From: Nocardia flavorosea | Lineage (GTDB): Bacteria > Actinomycetota > Actinomycetes > Mycobacteriales > Mycobacteriaceae | Reading direction: 5' to 3' | DNA length: 64,000 bases | Assembly: GCF_015477805.1 (NCBI RefSeq) | Contig: NZ_JADLQL010000001.1 | Location: 1,736,001-1,800,000, forward strand | In this document: piece after piece, positions 8,945 through 18,276 of the stretch | How the letters are laid out: each line of letters starts with the position of its first letter | How positions within the stretch are numbered: position 1 is the stretch's first letter | The notes under the pieces: generated by a model | The model's database searches: none | The model's input: only the letters and a program-made list of their open reading frames with translations | What the model was told of the DNA's origin: nothing | Position numbers and translations under genes: made by a program

Positions 8945-9691
8945 CTAGCGGCGGAACTCGGCGGCGTAGTCGGGCACCCCCGCCCCGTTGCGCAACTGCT
9001 GCCGGCCCCGCCCGACGGTCCGCAGGGCCCCGCCCAGGGTCTCCTCGAATTCGGCGAGTTTACTGTCGACGTAGTGGTCGCAATCGGCTCGCATCCGGTC
9101 GGCGTCGGCCTGTGCGGTATCGATCAGCCGAGCCGATTCCGCGTGTGCAGCCCGCACCACCTCGGTCTCCTCCACCAGGCGGCGCTGCTCGGCTTGCCCG
9201 TCGGCCACCGACCGATCGTAGGACGCCCGGCCGGCTTCGACCATCCGGTCGGCCTCGGTGCGCGCCCGGCCGGTCACCGATTCGTATTCGGCCTTGGCAT
9301 CGGCTACCAGACGCTGGGCTTCGTTCGAGGCGGTATCGACCAGCCGGTCGGCATGCGCGGTGGCCTCGGCGACCATCCGGTCGGCATGCGCCTTCGCCTC
9401 GGCGAGGATCCGGTCGGCTTCGGCGCGGGCGTCGGCCACAGTGGTGGTGGCCTGTTCGTCGGCACTACGGACGGTTTCCTCGGCCAGTCCGCGGGCGTCG
9501 TCGACGATCTTGTCGCGGTGGTCGAGCACATCCTGGGCGTCGTCGATCTCGGCCGGCAGCGCGTCGCGCACATCGTCGAGGAGATCGAGCGTTTCCGGAC
9601 GCGGGACGATGCAATTGCGCGTCGCGGGGATCCCGCGTGCCTCCTCGACTATGGCGACCAGTTCGTCGAGCGCCTCGAATACCCGGTACAT
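8945..9691 (-). CDS. sepIVA: DivIVA-like septum protein SepIVA
   Basis: Encodes 248 residues. A short N-terminal region (MYRVFEALDELVAIVEEARG) is followed by a long heptad-type coiled coil (about 70-220) with repeating AEADRILAEAKAHADRM-like units of 11 residues. In mycobacteria the gene in this exact position (upstream of DUF177/rnc) encodes SepIVA, a DivIVA-like protein at the septum and intracellular membrane domain needed for division. That function is inferred from position and build. The ATG at 9691 follows an excellent AGGAGGG site. It is often misannotated as an ATP synthase b-like protein because of the coiled coil. Confidence 0.88.
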   Translation of the reverse strand: MYRVFEALDELVAIVEEARGIPATRNCIVPRPETLDLLDDVRDALPAEIDDAQDVLDHRDKIVDDARGLAEETVRSADEQATTTVADARAEADRILAEAKAHADRMVAEATAHADRLVDTASNEAQRLVADAKAEYESVTGRARTEADRMVEAGRASYDRSVADGQAEQRRLVEETEVVRAAHAESARLIDTAQADADRMRADCDHYVDSKLAEFEETLGGALRTVGRGRQQLRNGAGVPDYAAEFRR

Positions 9692-9876
9692 GCTCAGTGC
9701 CCTCCTGCTGACGATCGGCGAAATATCACGCCGTTCCCAGTGTGCCCCGGCCCGTCGGCTGAGCCGAGCCAACTTTCGGTGTGTCGCTACTTCCGGGGGA
9801 TATACACAGACTCCGGGGAATCAACTGGAGACCTGTTCTCCGCTTGGTGTTAGATTCGTAGGAGTCCTATCGCATC

Positions 9877-10491
9877 GTGATGGACCGCCTGACCCTTGCC
9901 CGATCGGAACCGCCCATGACCATCCTGCAAATGTCCTCGTCCGGGGCACTGTCCGCCGGGGATCTGGATATCGATTGGCCGGAACAGATGTCCCCGGCGG
10001 CCTGGCAGCAGCGTCTGCTCCGGTATCTCCGCGGCGATCGGGCGTTTCCGCAGCTGATCCGATTCGCGCTGGTGGGTGGTCTGAGCAATATTTCCTACGT
10101 ACTGCTGTTCCTGAGCTTGACCGGCGCCGGGACCCTACTGGCCAATGTCGCCGGTTCGCTGGTGAGCACGGTCCTGGCAAACGAAATGCACCGCCGCCTC
10201 ACCTTCCACGCAGCCGAACGGGTCGGCTGGTTCACCGCGCAATGGGAAGGCGGCGGCCTGGCGTTACTGGGCCTGGGAATCAGCACCGCGGCCCTCGCCG
10301 CGGTAGGAGTGCTCGCGCCCACGATGGCCGAACCGGCGCAGGCCGCGGCCGTGCTGGCGATCAGCGCCGCCGTGGGCGGGCTGCGTTTCCTGGCCTTGCG
10401 CGGCCTGGTGTTCGGGCCGCTGCGGCGGGCCCGGGAAGTGAGCGCCGCGCGCGGGGAATCAGCCGGCGCGCTCGGCGAGCCGGTCGAGTAG
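9877..10491 (+). CDS. GtrA-like membrane protein
   Basis: Encodes about 204 residues with a soluble N-terminus of 55 residues and then four membrane helices in the GtrA pattern ([21 protein letters not shown] opening, [17 protein letters not shown] in the second to third helix region). GtrA-like proteins are thought to move polyprenol-linked sugars across the membrane for glycan or teichoic-type modification. GTG 9877 and ATG 9880 are adjacent; AGGAG lies 12-15 bases upstream, so either may be used. The gene converges on coaD and its last 33 bases overlap the coaD end. Confidence 0.85.
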   Translation: MMDRLTLARSEPPMTILQMSSSGALSAGDLDIDWPEQMSPAAWQQRLLRYLRGDRAFPQLIRFALVGGLSNISYVLLFLSLTGAGTLLANVAGSLVSTVLANEMHRRLTFHAAERVGWFTAQWEGGGLALLGLGISTAALAAVGVLAPTMAEPAQAAAVLAISAAVGGLRFLALRGLVFGPLRRAREVSAARGESAGALGEPVE

Positions 10492-10944
10492 GCGTTTGTG
10501 CACCAGCGGCGGCAGCATATCGCTGACATCGCCGCCGAAGGCCGCCACTTCCTTGACCAGTGAACTGGACAGATAGCTGAATGCCGGATTGGTGGCGATG
10601 AAGAAGGTGTCCACCCCGGCGAGCTTCTTGTTCATCTGCGCCATCTGCAGTTCGTAGCCGAAGTCCCCGGCATCGCGTAGCCCCTTGACGATCGCGGTGA
10701 TGCCCTGTTCCCGGGCGAAATCGACGGTCAGGCCGTGCCAGGAGGCGATCCGGACATTCGGCAGATCGGCGGTGGCATCACGCAGCATCTCGATACGCTC
10801 GTCGACGCTGAACATGCCCTGTTTCTTCTTGTTCACATTGACAGTGACGACGACCTCGTCGAACTGGGCCGCGACCCGGCGGAATACATCGAGGTGGCCG
10901 TTGGTCACCGGATCGAACGAACCTGGGCACAATGCTCCTGCCAT
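10459..10944 (-). CDS. coaD: Phosphopantetheine adenylyltransferase
   Basis: Encodes 161 residues of the penultimate coenzyme A enzyme, which joins 4'-phosphopantetheine and ATP to give dephospho-CoA. Intact motifs: [13 protein letters not shown] (nucleotidyltransferase HxGH-type site, TNGH), the [12 protein letters not shown] region and [11 protein letters not shown] (the ATP-binding ISS-type loop, here LSSS). Its ATG is 3 bases from the rsmD stop, so it ends the pyc-rsmD-coaD operon. Length is normal. Confidence 0.97.
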   Translation of the reverse strand: MAGALCPGSFDPVTNGHLDVFRRVAAQFDEVVVTVNVNKKKQGMFSVDERIEMLRDATADLPNVRIASWHGLTVDFAREQGITAIVKGLRDAGDFGYELQMAQMNKKLAGVDTFFIATNPAFSYLSSSLVKEVAAFGGDVSDMLPPLVHKRLLDRLAERAG

Positions 10945-10947
10945 GGG

Positions 10948-11541
10948 TCAGACGCTAGCAGGTGCGGCCCGATCCACCGCGGCGGCGCCGACGTACACGG
11001 CGGACTCGATGCGGGTCTCCCCGTACCGTTTCGGCGCGCGCGCGGCGAAGCCGGAAGGCCAGGCGATCTCGGCCGAACGGACGGACCGTTCGACGAGCAG
11101 CAGCGCGTCCTCGGCCAGCCAGCCGTGGGCCGCCAGTGCGCCGATATCCGCCTCGACCGCCGGGGTGGGCAGATCATAGGGTGGATCGGCGAATACCAGG
11201 TCGAAATCGCCCGCACCGGGCTGGGCCAGGACCTGCGCCACCGCACCGACCCGGACCTGCGCCGCGGTCAATCCCAGATCCGCGATATTGCCGCGCAACA
11301 CCCCCGCTGCCCGGCGATCCGATTCGACCAGCAGCGCAGCCCCCGCGCCACGGGACAACGCCTCGAGCCCCAGCGCACCCGACCCCGCGTAGAGGTCGAG
11401 TACGCGGACACCGTCGAGATCCATCCGGGCCTCGATCGAGGAGAACAGCGCCTCCCGCACCCGGTCCGAGGTGGGCCGGGTGCCTGCGGGCGGGACCCGC
11501 AGGCGACGCCCACCGGCCGTTCCGGCGACGATCCGGGTCAT
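10948..11541 (-). CDS. rsmD: 16S rRNA (guanine966-N2)-methyltransferase
   Basis: Encodes 197 residues of a Rossmann-fold methyltransferase that modifies G966 of 16S rRNA. It shows the opening RIVAGTAGGRRL, the SAM loop VLDLYAGSGALGLEALSRGA and the catalytic DPPYDLP. The ATG overlaps the pyc stop by 4 bases (ATGA), which indicates coupled translation. The C-terminal 25 residues beyond the core are Ala rich. Confidence 0.95.
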   Translation of the reverse strand: MTRIVAGTAGGRRLRVPPAGTRPTSDRVREALFSSIEARMDLDGVRVLDLYAGSGALGLEALSRGAGAALLVESDRRAAGVLRGNIADLGLTAAQVRVGAVAQVLAQPGAGDFDLVFADPPYDLPTPAVEADIGALAAHGWLAEDALLLVERSVRSAEIAWPSGFAARAPKRYGETRIESAVYVGAAAVDRAAPASV

Positions 11542-14500
11542 TCGGATTCGCGTCCGCCCAGTTCGATCAGCAGATCACCGCCCTCGACCTGCTGCACTTG
11601 GGTGATGGCCACCCGGCCCACCACTCCCCCGCGCGGCGCGGTGATGGCGGCCTCCATCTTCATGGCCTCGATGGTGGCGATCGTATCGCCGGCCGCGACC
11701 CGATCCCCCTCGGCGGCGATCAAGGTCACGACGCCGGCGAAGGGCGCGGCGATATGGTGCGGATTGTTCTTGTCGGCCTTCTCCGCGACCGGGATCTCAC
11801 TGGCAATGGAACGGTCCCGGACCGAGATCGGGCGCAGCTGCCCGTTGAGGATGCACATCACCGTGCGCATACCGCGTTCATCCGGTTCGGAGATGGCCTC
11901 CAGGCCGATCAGCAGGATGACGCCCTTCTCCAGCTGGACCCGATGCTCCTCGCCGTGCCGCAGGCCGTAGAAGAACTGATTCGCCGACAACCCGGTGGTA
12001 TCGCCGTACTGCTCGCGGTGCGTCAGGAATTCGGCGGTGGGGCCCGGGAACAGCAGCCGGTTGAGAGTCGAACGGCGCTCCTGGGAGCCGCCCGCCAGCC
12101 CGGCCTCGTCGTCGGCTGTCAGCGGTGTCTCCGGTTTGGCGGCACTGCGTCCGGCCAGCGCCTTCTCCCGGAAGGGTTCGGGCCAGCCGCCGGCAGGGGT
12201 GCCGAGATCACCGCGCAGGAAGCCGATCACCGAATCTGGGATGTCGTAGCGGCCCGGATCGGCGGCGAAATCCTCGATATCGATACCGGACCCGACCAGC
12301 GACAGCGCGAGATCGCCGACCACCTTCGACGACGGAGTGACCTTGATCAACCGGCCCAGCAACCGGTCGGCCGCGGCGTATTTCGCCTCCACCTCCTCGA
12401 AACGGTCGCCCAGGCCGAGCGCGATGGCCTGCTGCCGCAGATTGGACAGCTGGCCACCGGGGATCTCATGGGTGTAGACACGACCGGTCGGAGCGGGCAG
12501 CCCGGACTCGAACGGCGCGTACACCTTGCGCAGCGCCTCCCAGTAGGGCTCCAGATCGCAGACATTGCCCAGATTCAGGCCGGTGTCGTGCTCGCTGTGC
12601 GCGGCGGCCGCGACAATCGCGGAGAGCGCGGGCTGGCTGGTGGTGCCGGCCATCGCCGCAGAAGCGCCGTCCACGGCGTCGGCGCCGGCCTGCCACGCCG
12701 CCAGATAGGTGGCGAGCTGACCACCCGGGGTGTCGTGGGTATGCACATGGACGGGCAGGTCGAAGTTGCTGCGCAGCGCCGTCACCAGTTTCGCCGCCGC
12801 CGGAGCCCGCAGCAGACCGGCCATATCCTTGATCGCGAGGACATGCGCGCCCGCGTCGACGATCTGCTCGGCCAGTTTCAGGTAGTAGTCCAGGGTGTAG
12901 AGCTTCTCGTCGGGATCGGTGAGATCCCCGGTGTAGCTCAGCGCGACCTCGGCCACCGCGGTACCCGTTTCCCGGACCGCGTCGATCGCCGGGCGCATCT
13001 GATCGACATTGTTGAGCGCGTCGAAGATCCGGAAGATATCGATCCCGGTTTCGGTGGCCTCGGCGACGAATGCCCGCGTCACCCGCTCCGGGTAAGGCGT
13101 ATAACCGACGGTGTTGCGGCCCCGCAGCAGCATCTGCAGGCAGATATTCGGGATCGCCTCACGCAGGGCGGCCAGCCGCTCCCACGGATCCTCGTACAGG
13201 AACCGTAACGCCACATCATAGGTCGCGCCGCCCCAGCATTCGACCGAGAGCAGTTCGGGGGTCAGCCGGGCAACATGCCCGGCGACATCCAGCAGCCCGT
13301 TGGTCCGCACCCGGGTCGCCAGCAACGACTGGTGGGCGTCCCGGAACGTGGTGTCGGTGACTCCGACCGCTTTCTGTTCGCGCAGCGCGCGCGCGAACCC
13401 GTCCGGCCCCAGGGTCAGCAGCTTCTGCCGGGAACCGTCCGGCGGCGGTACCGACAGGTCGATCGCCGGCAGTTTGTCGTGCGGGTACACCGCCGTGGGC
13501 CGCGCCCCGTGCGGTTTGTTCACGGTGATATCGGCCAGATAGTTCAGGATCTTGGTGCCGCGGTCGGCGGGTTCGCGCAGGGAGAGCAACTGCGGGCGTT
13601 CGTCGATGAACGAGGTGGTGACCCGCCCGGCCTTGAAATCGGGGTCGTCGAGCACCGCCAGCAGGAATTGGATATTGGTGGTGACACCGCGGATCCGGAA
13701 CTCCATCAGCGCCCGGCGCGCGCGGGCCACCGCCGCCGGGAAGTCCCGCCCCCGGCAGCTGAGCTTCACCAGCATCGAATCGAAATAGGCGCCGATCTCG
13801 GCACCGAGGTTCGCACCACCGTCGAGCCGGATCCCCGCGCCGCCGGGCGTCCGGTACGCGGTGATCCGCCCGGTATCGGGGCGGAAACCGTTGGCCGGAT
13901 CCTCGGTGGTGATCCGGCACTGCAGCGCGGCACCGCGGATGGTGACCCTGTCCTGGCTCAGGCCCAGATCGTCGAGGCTCTCCCCGGCCGCGATCCGCAA
14001 CTGCGACTGCACCAGATCGACATCGGTGATCTCCTCGGTCACGGTGTGCTCGACCTGGATACGGGGGTTCATCTCGATGAAGACATGGTTGCCGCGCTCG
14101 TCGAGCAGGAATTCGACGGTGCCCGCGCAGCTGTAACCGATCTGCCGGGCGAACGCCACCGCGTCGGCGCAGATCCGATCCCGCAGTGCCAGGTCCAGAT
14201 TCGGGGCGGGCGCCAGCTCGATCACCTTCTGATGCCGCCGCTGCACCGAACAGTCCCGCTCGAACAGGTGCATCACATTGCCCTGGGTATCGGCCAGGAT
14301 CTGCACCTCGATATGGCGCGGGTTGACCACCGCCTGCTCCAGGAAGACGGTGGGATCGCCGAACGCGGATTCGGCTTCCCGCGACGCCGCCTCGATCGCC
14401 TCCCGCAACTGCTCACGCGCCGGCACCCGGCGCATACCGCGGCCACCGCCACCGGCGACCGCCTTCACGAATACCGGGAACTCCATGGATTCGGCCGCCG

Positions 14501-14936
14501 CGAGCAGTTCGCCGACATCCGCGGAGGGCGCACTGGAATCCAGGACCGGCAGCCCGGCCGCCTTCGCCGCTGCGATCGCGCGCGCCTTGTTGCCCGCCAG
14601 TTCCAGGACCTCGGCCGACGGACCGATGAAGGTGATCCCCTCCCGCGCACAGGCCGCGGCCAGATCCGGATTCTCCGAGAGGAAACCGTATCCCGGATAG
14701 ATCGCGTCGGCGCCGGCGGTCTTGGCCGCCTCGATGATCGCGTCGACCGAGAGATAGGCCCGGACGGGATGACCTTCCTCGCCGATCTCGTATGCCTCGT
14801 CCGCCTTCAGGCGGTGGACCGAATTCCGGTCCTCGTGCGGGAAGACGGCAACCGTTCCGATACCGAGCTCGTACGCCGCGCGGAAGGCTCGGATGGCGAT
14901 CTCGCCGCGGTTGGCAACCAAGACTTTCGAGAACAT
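11538..14936 (-). CDS. pyc: Pyruvate carboxylase
   Basis: Encodes 1132 residues of the biotin-dependent enzyme that carboxylates pyruvate to oxaloacetate. In order: biotin carboxylase (1-450, with VLVANRGEIAIR, GGGGRGMR and EMNPRIQVEHTVTE), a carboxyltransferase of the DRE-TIM/HMGL type (about 530-800, starting VTDTTFRDAHQSLLATR), the PYC/OADA tetramerisation region and a C-terminal biotinyl domain (EAMKMEA, biotin on about Lys1093). The ATG at 14936 gives the usual N-terminus; a frame 16 codons longer is open but unsupported, and the ribosome site is weak. It heads the pyc-rsmD-coaD operon. Confidence 0.97.
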   Translation of the reverse strand: MFSKVLVANRGEIAIRAFRAAYELGIGTVAVFPHEDRNSVHRLKADEAYEIGEEGHPVRAYLSVDAIIEAAKTAGADAIYPGYGFLSENPDLAAACAREGITFIGPSAEVLELAGNKARAIAAAKAAGLPVLDSSAPSADVGELLAAAESMEFPVFVKAVAGGGGRGMRRVPAREQLREAIEAASREAESAFGDPTVFLEQAVVNPRHIEVQILADTQGNVMHLFERDCSVQRRHQKVIELAPAPNLDLALRDRICADAVAFARQIGYSCAGTVEFLLDERGNHVFIEMNPRIQVEHTVTEEITDVDLVQSQLRIAAGESLDDLGLSQDRVTIRGAALQCRITTEDPANGFRPDTGRITAYRTPGGAGIRLDGGANLGAEIGAYFDSMLVKLSCRGRDFPAAVARARRALMEFRIRGVTTNIQFLLAVLDDPDFKAGRVTTSFIDERPQLLSLREPADRGTKILNYLADITVNKPHGARPTAVYPHDKLPAIDLSVPPPDGSRQKLLTLGPDGFARALREQKAVGVTDTTFRDAHQSLLATRVRTNGLLDVAGHVARLTPELLSVECWGGATYDVALRFLYEDPWERLAALREAIPNICLQMLLRGRNTVGYTPYPERVTRAFVAEATETGIDIFRIFDALNNVDQMRPAIDAVRETGTAVAEVALSYTGDLTDPDEKLYTLDYYLKLAEQIVDAGAHVLAIKDMAGLLRAPAAAKLVTALRSNFDLPVHVHTHDTPGGQLATYLAAWQAGADAVDGASAAMAGTTSQPALSAIVAAAAHSEHDTGLNLGNVCDLEPYWEALRKVYAPFESGLPAPTGRVYTHEIPGGQLSNLRQQAIALGLGDRFEEVEAKYAAADRLLGRLIKVTPSSKVVGDLALSLVGSGIDIEDFAADPGRYDIPDSVIGFLRGDLGTPAGGWPEPFREKALAGRSAAKPETPLTADDEAGLAGGSQERRSTLNRLLFPGPTAEFLTHREQYGDTTGLSANQFFYGLRHGEEHRVQLEKGVILLIGLEAISEPDERGMRTVMCILNGQLRPISVRDRSIASEIPVAEKADKNNPHHIAAPFAGVVTLIAAEGDRVAAGDTIATIEAMKMEAAITAPRGGVVGRVAITQVQQVEGGDLLIELGGRESE

Positions 14937-15692
14937 TGACCCAACGTACCCGGCGCCACATCCAGGATCGACACCGAAGTCCACTTCGCAGAATCTTCAC
15001 ATCGGCGCATTGCACGGTTGCGAAACCTTGGTCACCCTGCCGTCACATCTCACCGGCGACCACGGCCGATTGTGCGGTCGCCCGGAGCGGGCCAACTTCC
15101 GGCAATCTTCGCAGCCGGCTACATCGGCGGCGGGAGCAAGGTCCGGGCGCGCTCGTCGACACGGTCGCGCCACGCTCCGCAACACGGTCGCGCCACGCTC
15201 CGCAACACGGTCGCGCCAGGCTCCGCAGCACGGCCTCACCACACTCCGCAGCACGGCCTCACCACACTCCGCAACACGGCGACATCGCGCTCCGCAACAG
15301 GGCAGCGGTGCGACCGGAAGTACGGCCTCGCCGCGTTCGGCAACACAGTGACAACGCGCTCGGCAGCACACCGGCAGCGCAGTCGGCCTACAGTCCACTG
15401 CATCGAGCGGCGGGCTCACCTCGTCGGCGCGGTTGTCGCCGACCGGTACGACCGGCGAATCCGGCCGAATCCAGGTGAGCGCAGCCACCCGGTCCGCAGC
15501 CGCCCGGCCTCCGAACCCCGCGCCGAGGCGTATCCGGCTCGGGAACCGCCGCCTGATCGCGGCGATGCCGGTACGTACGGACGTTCGCGACGACTCTGCC
15601 CGCCGGCCGGGCTATGGTGGATGACGCAGCTGGTTCGCCGGCCGGTCGCCCCGGAGCCCCGGACGATCGCCCCGGCGTCGAAACCCGCACCA
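14937..15692. other. Divergent intergenic region pyc/metE
   Basis: This region separates minus-strand pyc from plus-strand metE. Apart from the 23-bp array at 15136-15388 no gene was found; open frames through the array on both strands are by-products of the repeat. Promoters for pyc (near 14940-15130) and for the metE leader (15400-15680) must lie here, but no clear -35/-10 pair stands out. Confidence 0.5.
15136..15388. repeat. Tandem array of a 23-bp unit (11 copies)
   Basis: Eleven head-to-tail units of 23 bases fill this interval without a break (15136, 15159, 15182 and so on, every 23). The second and third copies are identical, and the outer copies diverge. The most constant part is CTCCGCA followed by (A/G)CACGG. 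The unit is not a multiple of three and no ribosome site fits a product, so it is not protein coding. It lies between the pyc start and the metE riboswitch. Confidence 0.9.
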
Positions 15693-15843
15693 GGCGGGTG
15701 AGAGGGAATCCGGTGGAAATCCGGAACTGTCCCGCAGCGGTGAGCGAGAACGAACGCTGTCATCAGCACTGGGCATACAGCCTGGGAAGCGACGGTCAGT
15801 AGGTCGGCCGTTCGGCCGGAGCCCGCGAGTCCGAAGACCTGCC
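15693..15843 (+). promoter_or_regulatory. Cobalamin (B12) riboswitch upstream of metE
   Basis: The conserved cobalamin aptamer elements appear in order: GGGAATCCGGTGGAAATCC, CTGTCCCGCAGCGGT, a GCACTGGG core (conserved GCCACTG), CCTGGGAAGCGAC and finally GAGTCCGAAGACCTGCC. The closing stem pairs GGCGGGT (15693-15699) with ACCTGCC (15837-15843). The aptamer precedes metE by 165 bases. Known members of this class turn the B12-independent methionine synthase down when B12 is present, which implies a B12-dependent enzyme (MetH) elsewhere in the genome. Confidence 0.93.
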
Positions 15844-16008
15844 GGTTGTACCGGGTACGCCGTATCCGGTGGCCACCGCCTCGAGGATTGGGCGTCGCGG
15901 TCCACCAGTGCCGGAACAGCCACCGCCTGCGCGGATGTCCGGGTTTTCAGTGGTTCCGTGCACCCGCGTAAGGCGATGGCCGGTCGAACATCAGCACTGG
16001 AGAACACC
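15844..16008 (+). promoter_or_regulatory. Expression platform between the B12 aptamer and metE
   Basis: No terminator with a U-run is seen, so control is probably at translation. CCAGTGC (15905-15911) can pair with GCACTGG (15994-16000), which contains the metE ribosome-binding GG. The same GCACTGG also occurs in the aptamer core (15766-15772). Two mutually exclusive pairings with one anti-sequence are therefore possible. Confidence 0.4.
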
Positions 16009-18276
16009 GTGACTGCTATTTCGTACAGCCCGTTCACCGCAACGGTTCTCGGCCTGCCCCGGGTGGGTCCACGCCGCGAGCTCAAACGCGCGACCGAGTC
16101 CTATTGGGCCGGGCGTATCGACGCCGACCGTCTGCACGAGACCGGCCGCGACCTGCGCCGCGACCAGTACGCCGAACTCCAGGCCGCGGGCCTGGATTCG
16201 ATCCCCGTGGGCACCTTCTCCTACTACGACCAGATGCTGGATACGGCCGTGTTGCTGGGTGCCCTGCCGGCGCGGGTCGCCGATATCACCGACCCGCTGG
16301 ACCGCTACTTCGCCGCGGCCCGCGGTACGGATTCGGTCGAACCGCTGGAGATGACCAAATGGTTCGATACCAACTATCACTATTTGGTCCCCGAGATCGG
16401 TCCACAGACCGCCTTCGCATTACATCCCGGCGAATTGCTGGCGCAGCTCCGCGAGGCAATCGAACTCGGAGTTCCCGCGCGGCCGGTCGTGATCGGCCCG
16501 GTCACCTTCCTGAAACTGTCGAAATCCGCGGGCACCCCCGCACTGGAACGTATCGCTGAGCTCATCCCGCTCTACCGGGACCTGCTCCGGCTGCTCGCCG
16601 CGGCCGGAGCGGCCTGGGTGCAGCTCGACGAACCCGTGCTGGTCACCGACCTCACCGCCGAGGAACTCGCGGCGGTCCGGCAGGTCTACACCGAACTGAC
16701 CGAACCCGCCGACCGCCCGGCCGTGCTGGTGGCCACCTACTTCGGCAGTCCCGGCCCCGCAGTGAACGCGCTGGCCGGGACCGACGTGGAAGGACTCGCG
16801 ATCGACCTGGTCGCCGGCAGTACGGTCGACGACTTGGCCGCCGTTCCCGCCCTGACGGGCAAAACGCTGGTCGCCGGTGTCGTCGACGGTCGCAATATCT
16901 GGCGCACCGACCTGGACCGCGCCCTGTCGACCCTCGCCACGCTCCTCGGCAGCGCGCAATCGGTCGCGGTGTCGACCTCCTGTTCCCTGCTGCATGTGCC
17001 CTATACCCTCGCCGGGGAAATACATCTCGACGATGCCCTGCGCTCCTGGCTCGCCTTCGGCGCCGAGAAGGTCGCCGAGGTGCGGGTACTGGCCACCGGA
17101 CTGACCCGCGGAACCGAGGCCGTCGCCAGCGAGCTCGCGCAGTCCCGCGCCGCGGCCGCGAGCCGCCGGTCCGATCCGCGGATCGCCGACTCCCAGGTCC
17201 GGGCCCGTCTGGCCGCGCTGGGCCCGAAGGCCGTCGAACGCGGCCCGGCGGCGCAGCGGCGGGCCCTGCAGCAGGACCGGCTGCAGCTACCGCCGTTGCC
17301 CACCACCACGATCGGCTCCTACCCGCAGACCACCGCGATCCGGCTGGCCCGGGCGGCGCTGCGCAAAGGCGATATCGACCGTAGTGAATACGAGCGCCGG
17401 ATGCGGGCGGAGATCGCCGAGGTCATCGCCCTGCAGGAGGAGCTGGGCCTCGACGTGCTGGTGCACGGCGAACCCGAACGCAACGATATGGTGCAGTACT
17501 TCGCCGAACAGCTCGACGGTTTCGCGGCCACCGAACTGGGCTGGGTCCAGTCCTACGGCACGCGGTGCGTACGCCCGCCGATCCTGTACGGCGACGTCTC
17601 CCGGCCCGCGGCCATGACGATCGACTGGATCCGCTACGCCCAATCGCTCACCGGCAAACCGGTGAAAGGCATGCTCACCGGGCCGGTCACCATCCTGGCC
17701 TGGTCTTTCGTCCGCGACGACCAGCCCCTCGCGGAATCGGCGCGGCAGGTGGCGCTGGCCATCCGGGACGAAACCGTCGACCTGCAGAACGCGGGTATCC
17801 GGATCATCCAGGTGGACGAGCCGGCGCTGCGCGAACTGCTCCCCCTGCGCACGGCCGACCAGCAGGCATACCTGGATTGGTCGGTGGGCGCATTCCGGCT
17901 GGCGACCTCCGGAGTCGCCGATTCGATCCAGATCCACACCCACCTGTGCTACTCGGAATTCGGTGAGGTGATCGATGCGATCGCCGGCCTGGACGCGGAT
18001 GTCACCTCGATCGAGGCGGCACGGTCGCATATGGAGGTGCTCGACGATCTGAACGCCGCCGGCTTCGATGCGGGGGTCGGCCCGGGTGTCTACGATATCC
18101 ATTCGCCCCGGGTGCCGAGCGCCGAGGAGATCACCACAGCCCTCGAAGCGGCCCTGAAAGCCGTTCCCGCCGATCGTCTCTGGGTGAATCCGGACTGTGG
18201 CCTGAAGACCCGCGGTCCCGCCGAGGTCGAAGCGTCGCTACGCAATATGGTCACCGCCGCGCACCGGGTGCGCTGA
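16009..18276 (+). CDS. metE: Cobalamin-independent methionine synthase
   Basis: Encodes 755 residues of the enzyme that transfers the methyl group of 5-methyltetrahydrofolate to homocysteine without B12. Two (beta-alpha)8 barrels are present. The N-terminal one opens [20 protein letters not shown]. The C-terminal catalytic one has the zinc ligands in its conserved motifs: [12 protein letters not shown] (His and Cys) and [10 protein letters not shown] (Cys). The GTG at 16009 is chosen for its GGAG site 7-8 bases upstream and the family N-terminus; a frame 17 codons longer is open. It is controlled by the B12 riboswitch just upstream. Confidence 0.97.
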   Translation: MTAISYSPFTATVLGLPRVGPRRELKRATESYWAGRIDADRLHETGRDLRRDQYAELQAAGLDSIPVGTFSYYDQMLDTAVLLGALPARVADITDPLDRYFAAARGTDSVEPLEMTKWFDTNYHYLVPEIGPQTAFALHPGELLAQLREAIELGVPARPVVIGPVTFLKLSKSAGTPALERIAELIPLYRDLLRLLAAAGAAWVQLDEPVLVTDLTAEELAAVRQVYTELTEPADRPAVLVATYFGSPGPAVNALAGTDVEGLAIDLVAGSTVDDLAAVPALTGKTLVAGVVDGRNIWRTDLDRALSTLATLLGSAQSVAVSTSCSLLHVPYTLAGEIHLDDALRSWLAFGAEKVAEVRVLATGLTRGTEAVASELAQSRAAAASRRSDPRIADSQVRARLAALGPKAVERGPAAQRRALQQDRLQLPPLPTTTIGSYPQTTAIRLARAALRKGDIDRSEYERRMRAEIAEVIALQEELGLDVLVHGEPERNDMVQYFAEQLDGFAATELGWVQSYGTRCVRPPILYGDVSRPAAMTIDWIRYAQSLTGKPVKGMLTGPVTILAWSFVRDDQPLAESARQVALAIRDETVDLQNAGIRIIQVDEPALRELLPLRTADQQAYLDWSVGAFRLATSGVADSIQIHTHLCYSEFGEVIDAIAGLDADVTSIEAARSHMEVLDDLNAAGFDAGVGPGVYDIHSPRVPSAEEITTALEAALKAVPADRLWVNPDCGLKTRGPAEVEASLRNMVTAAHRVR

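Noticed and set aside
13275..14939. A 554-codon open frame on the plus strand inside pyc
   Set aside because: It is antisense to the well-conserved biotin carboxylase domain and gives an Arg/Gly/His-rich product, typical of GC-rich shadow frames.
15958..16008. An N-terminal extension or leader peptide before metE
   Set aside because: The in-frame extension has no ribosome site, whereas GTG 16009 has one and matches the family start.
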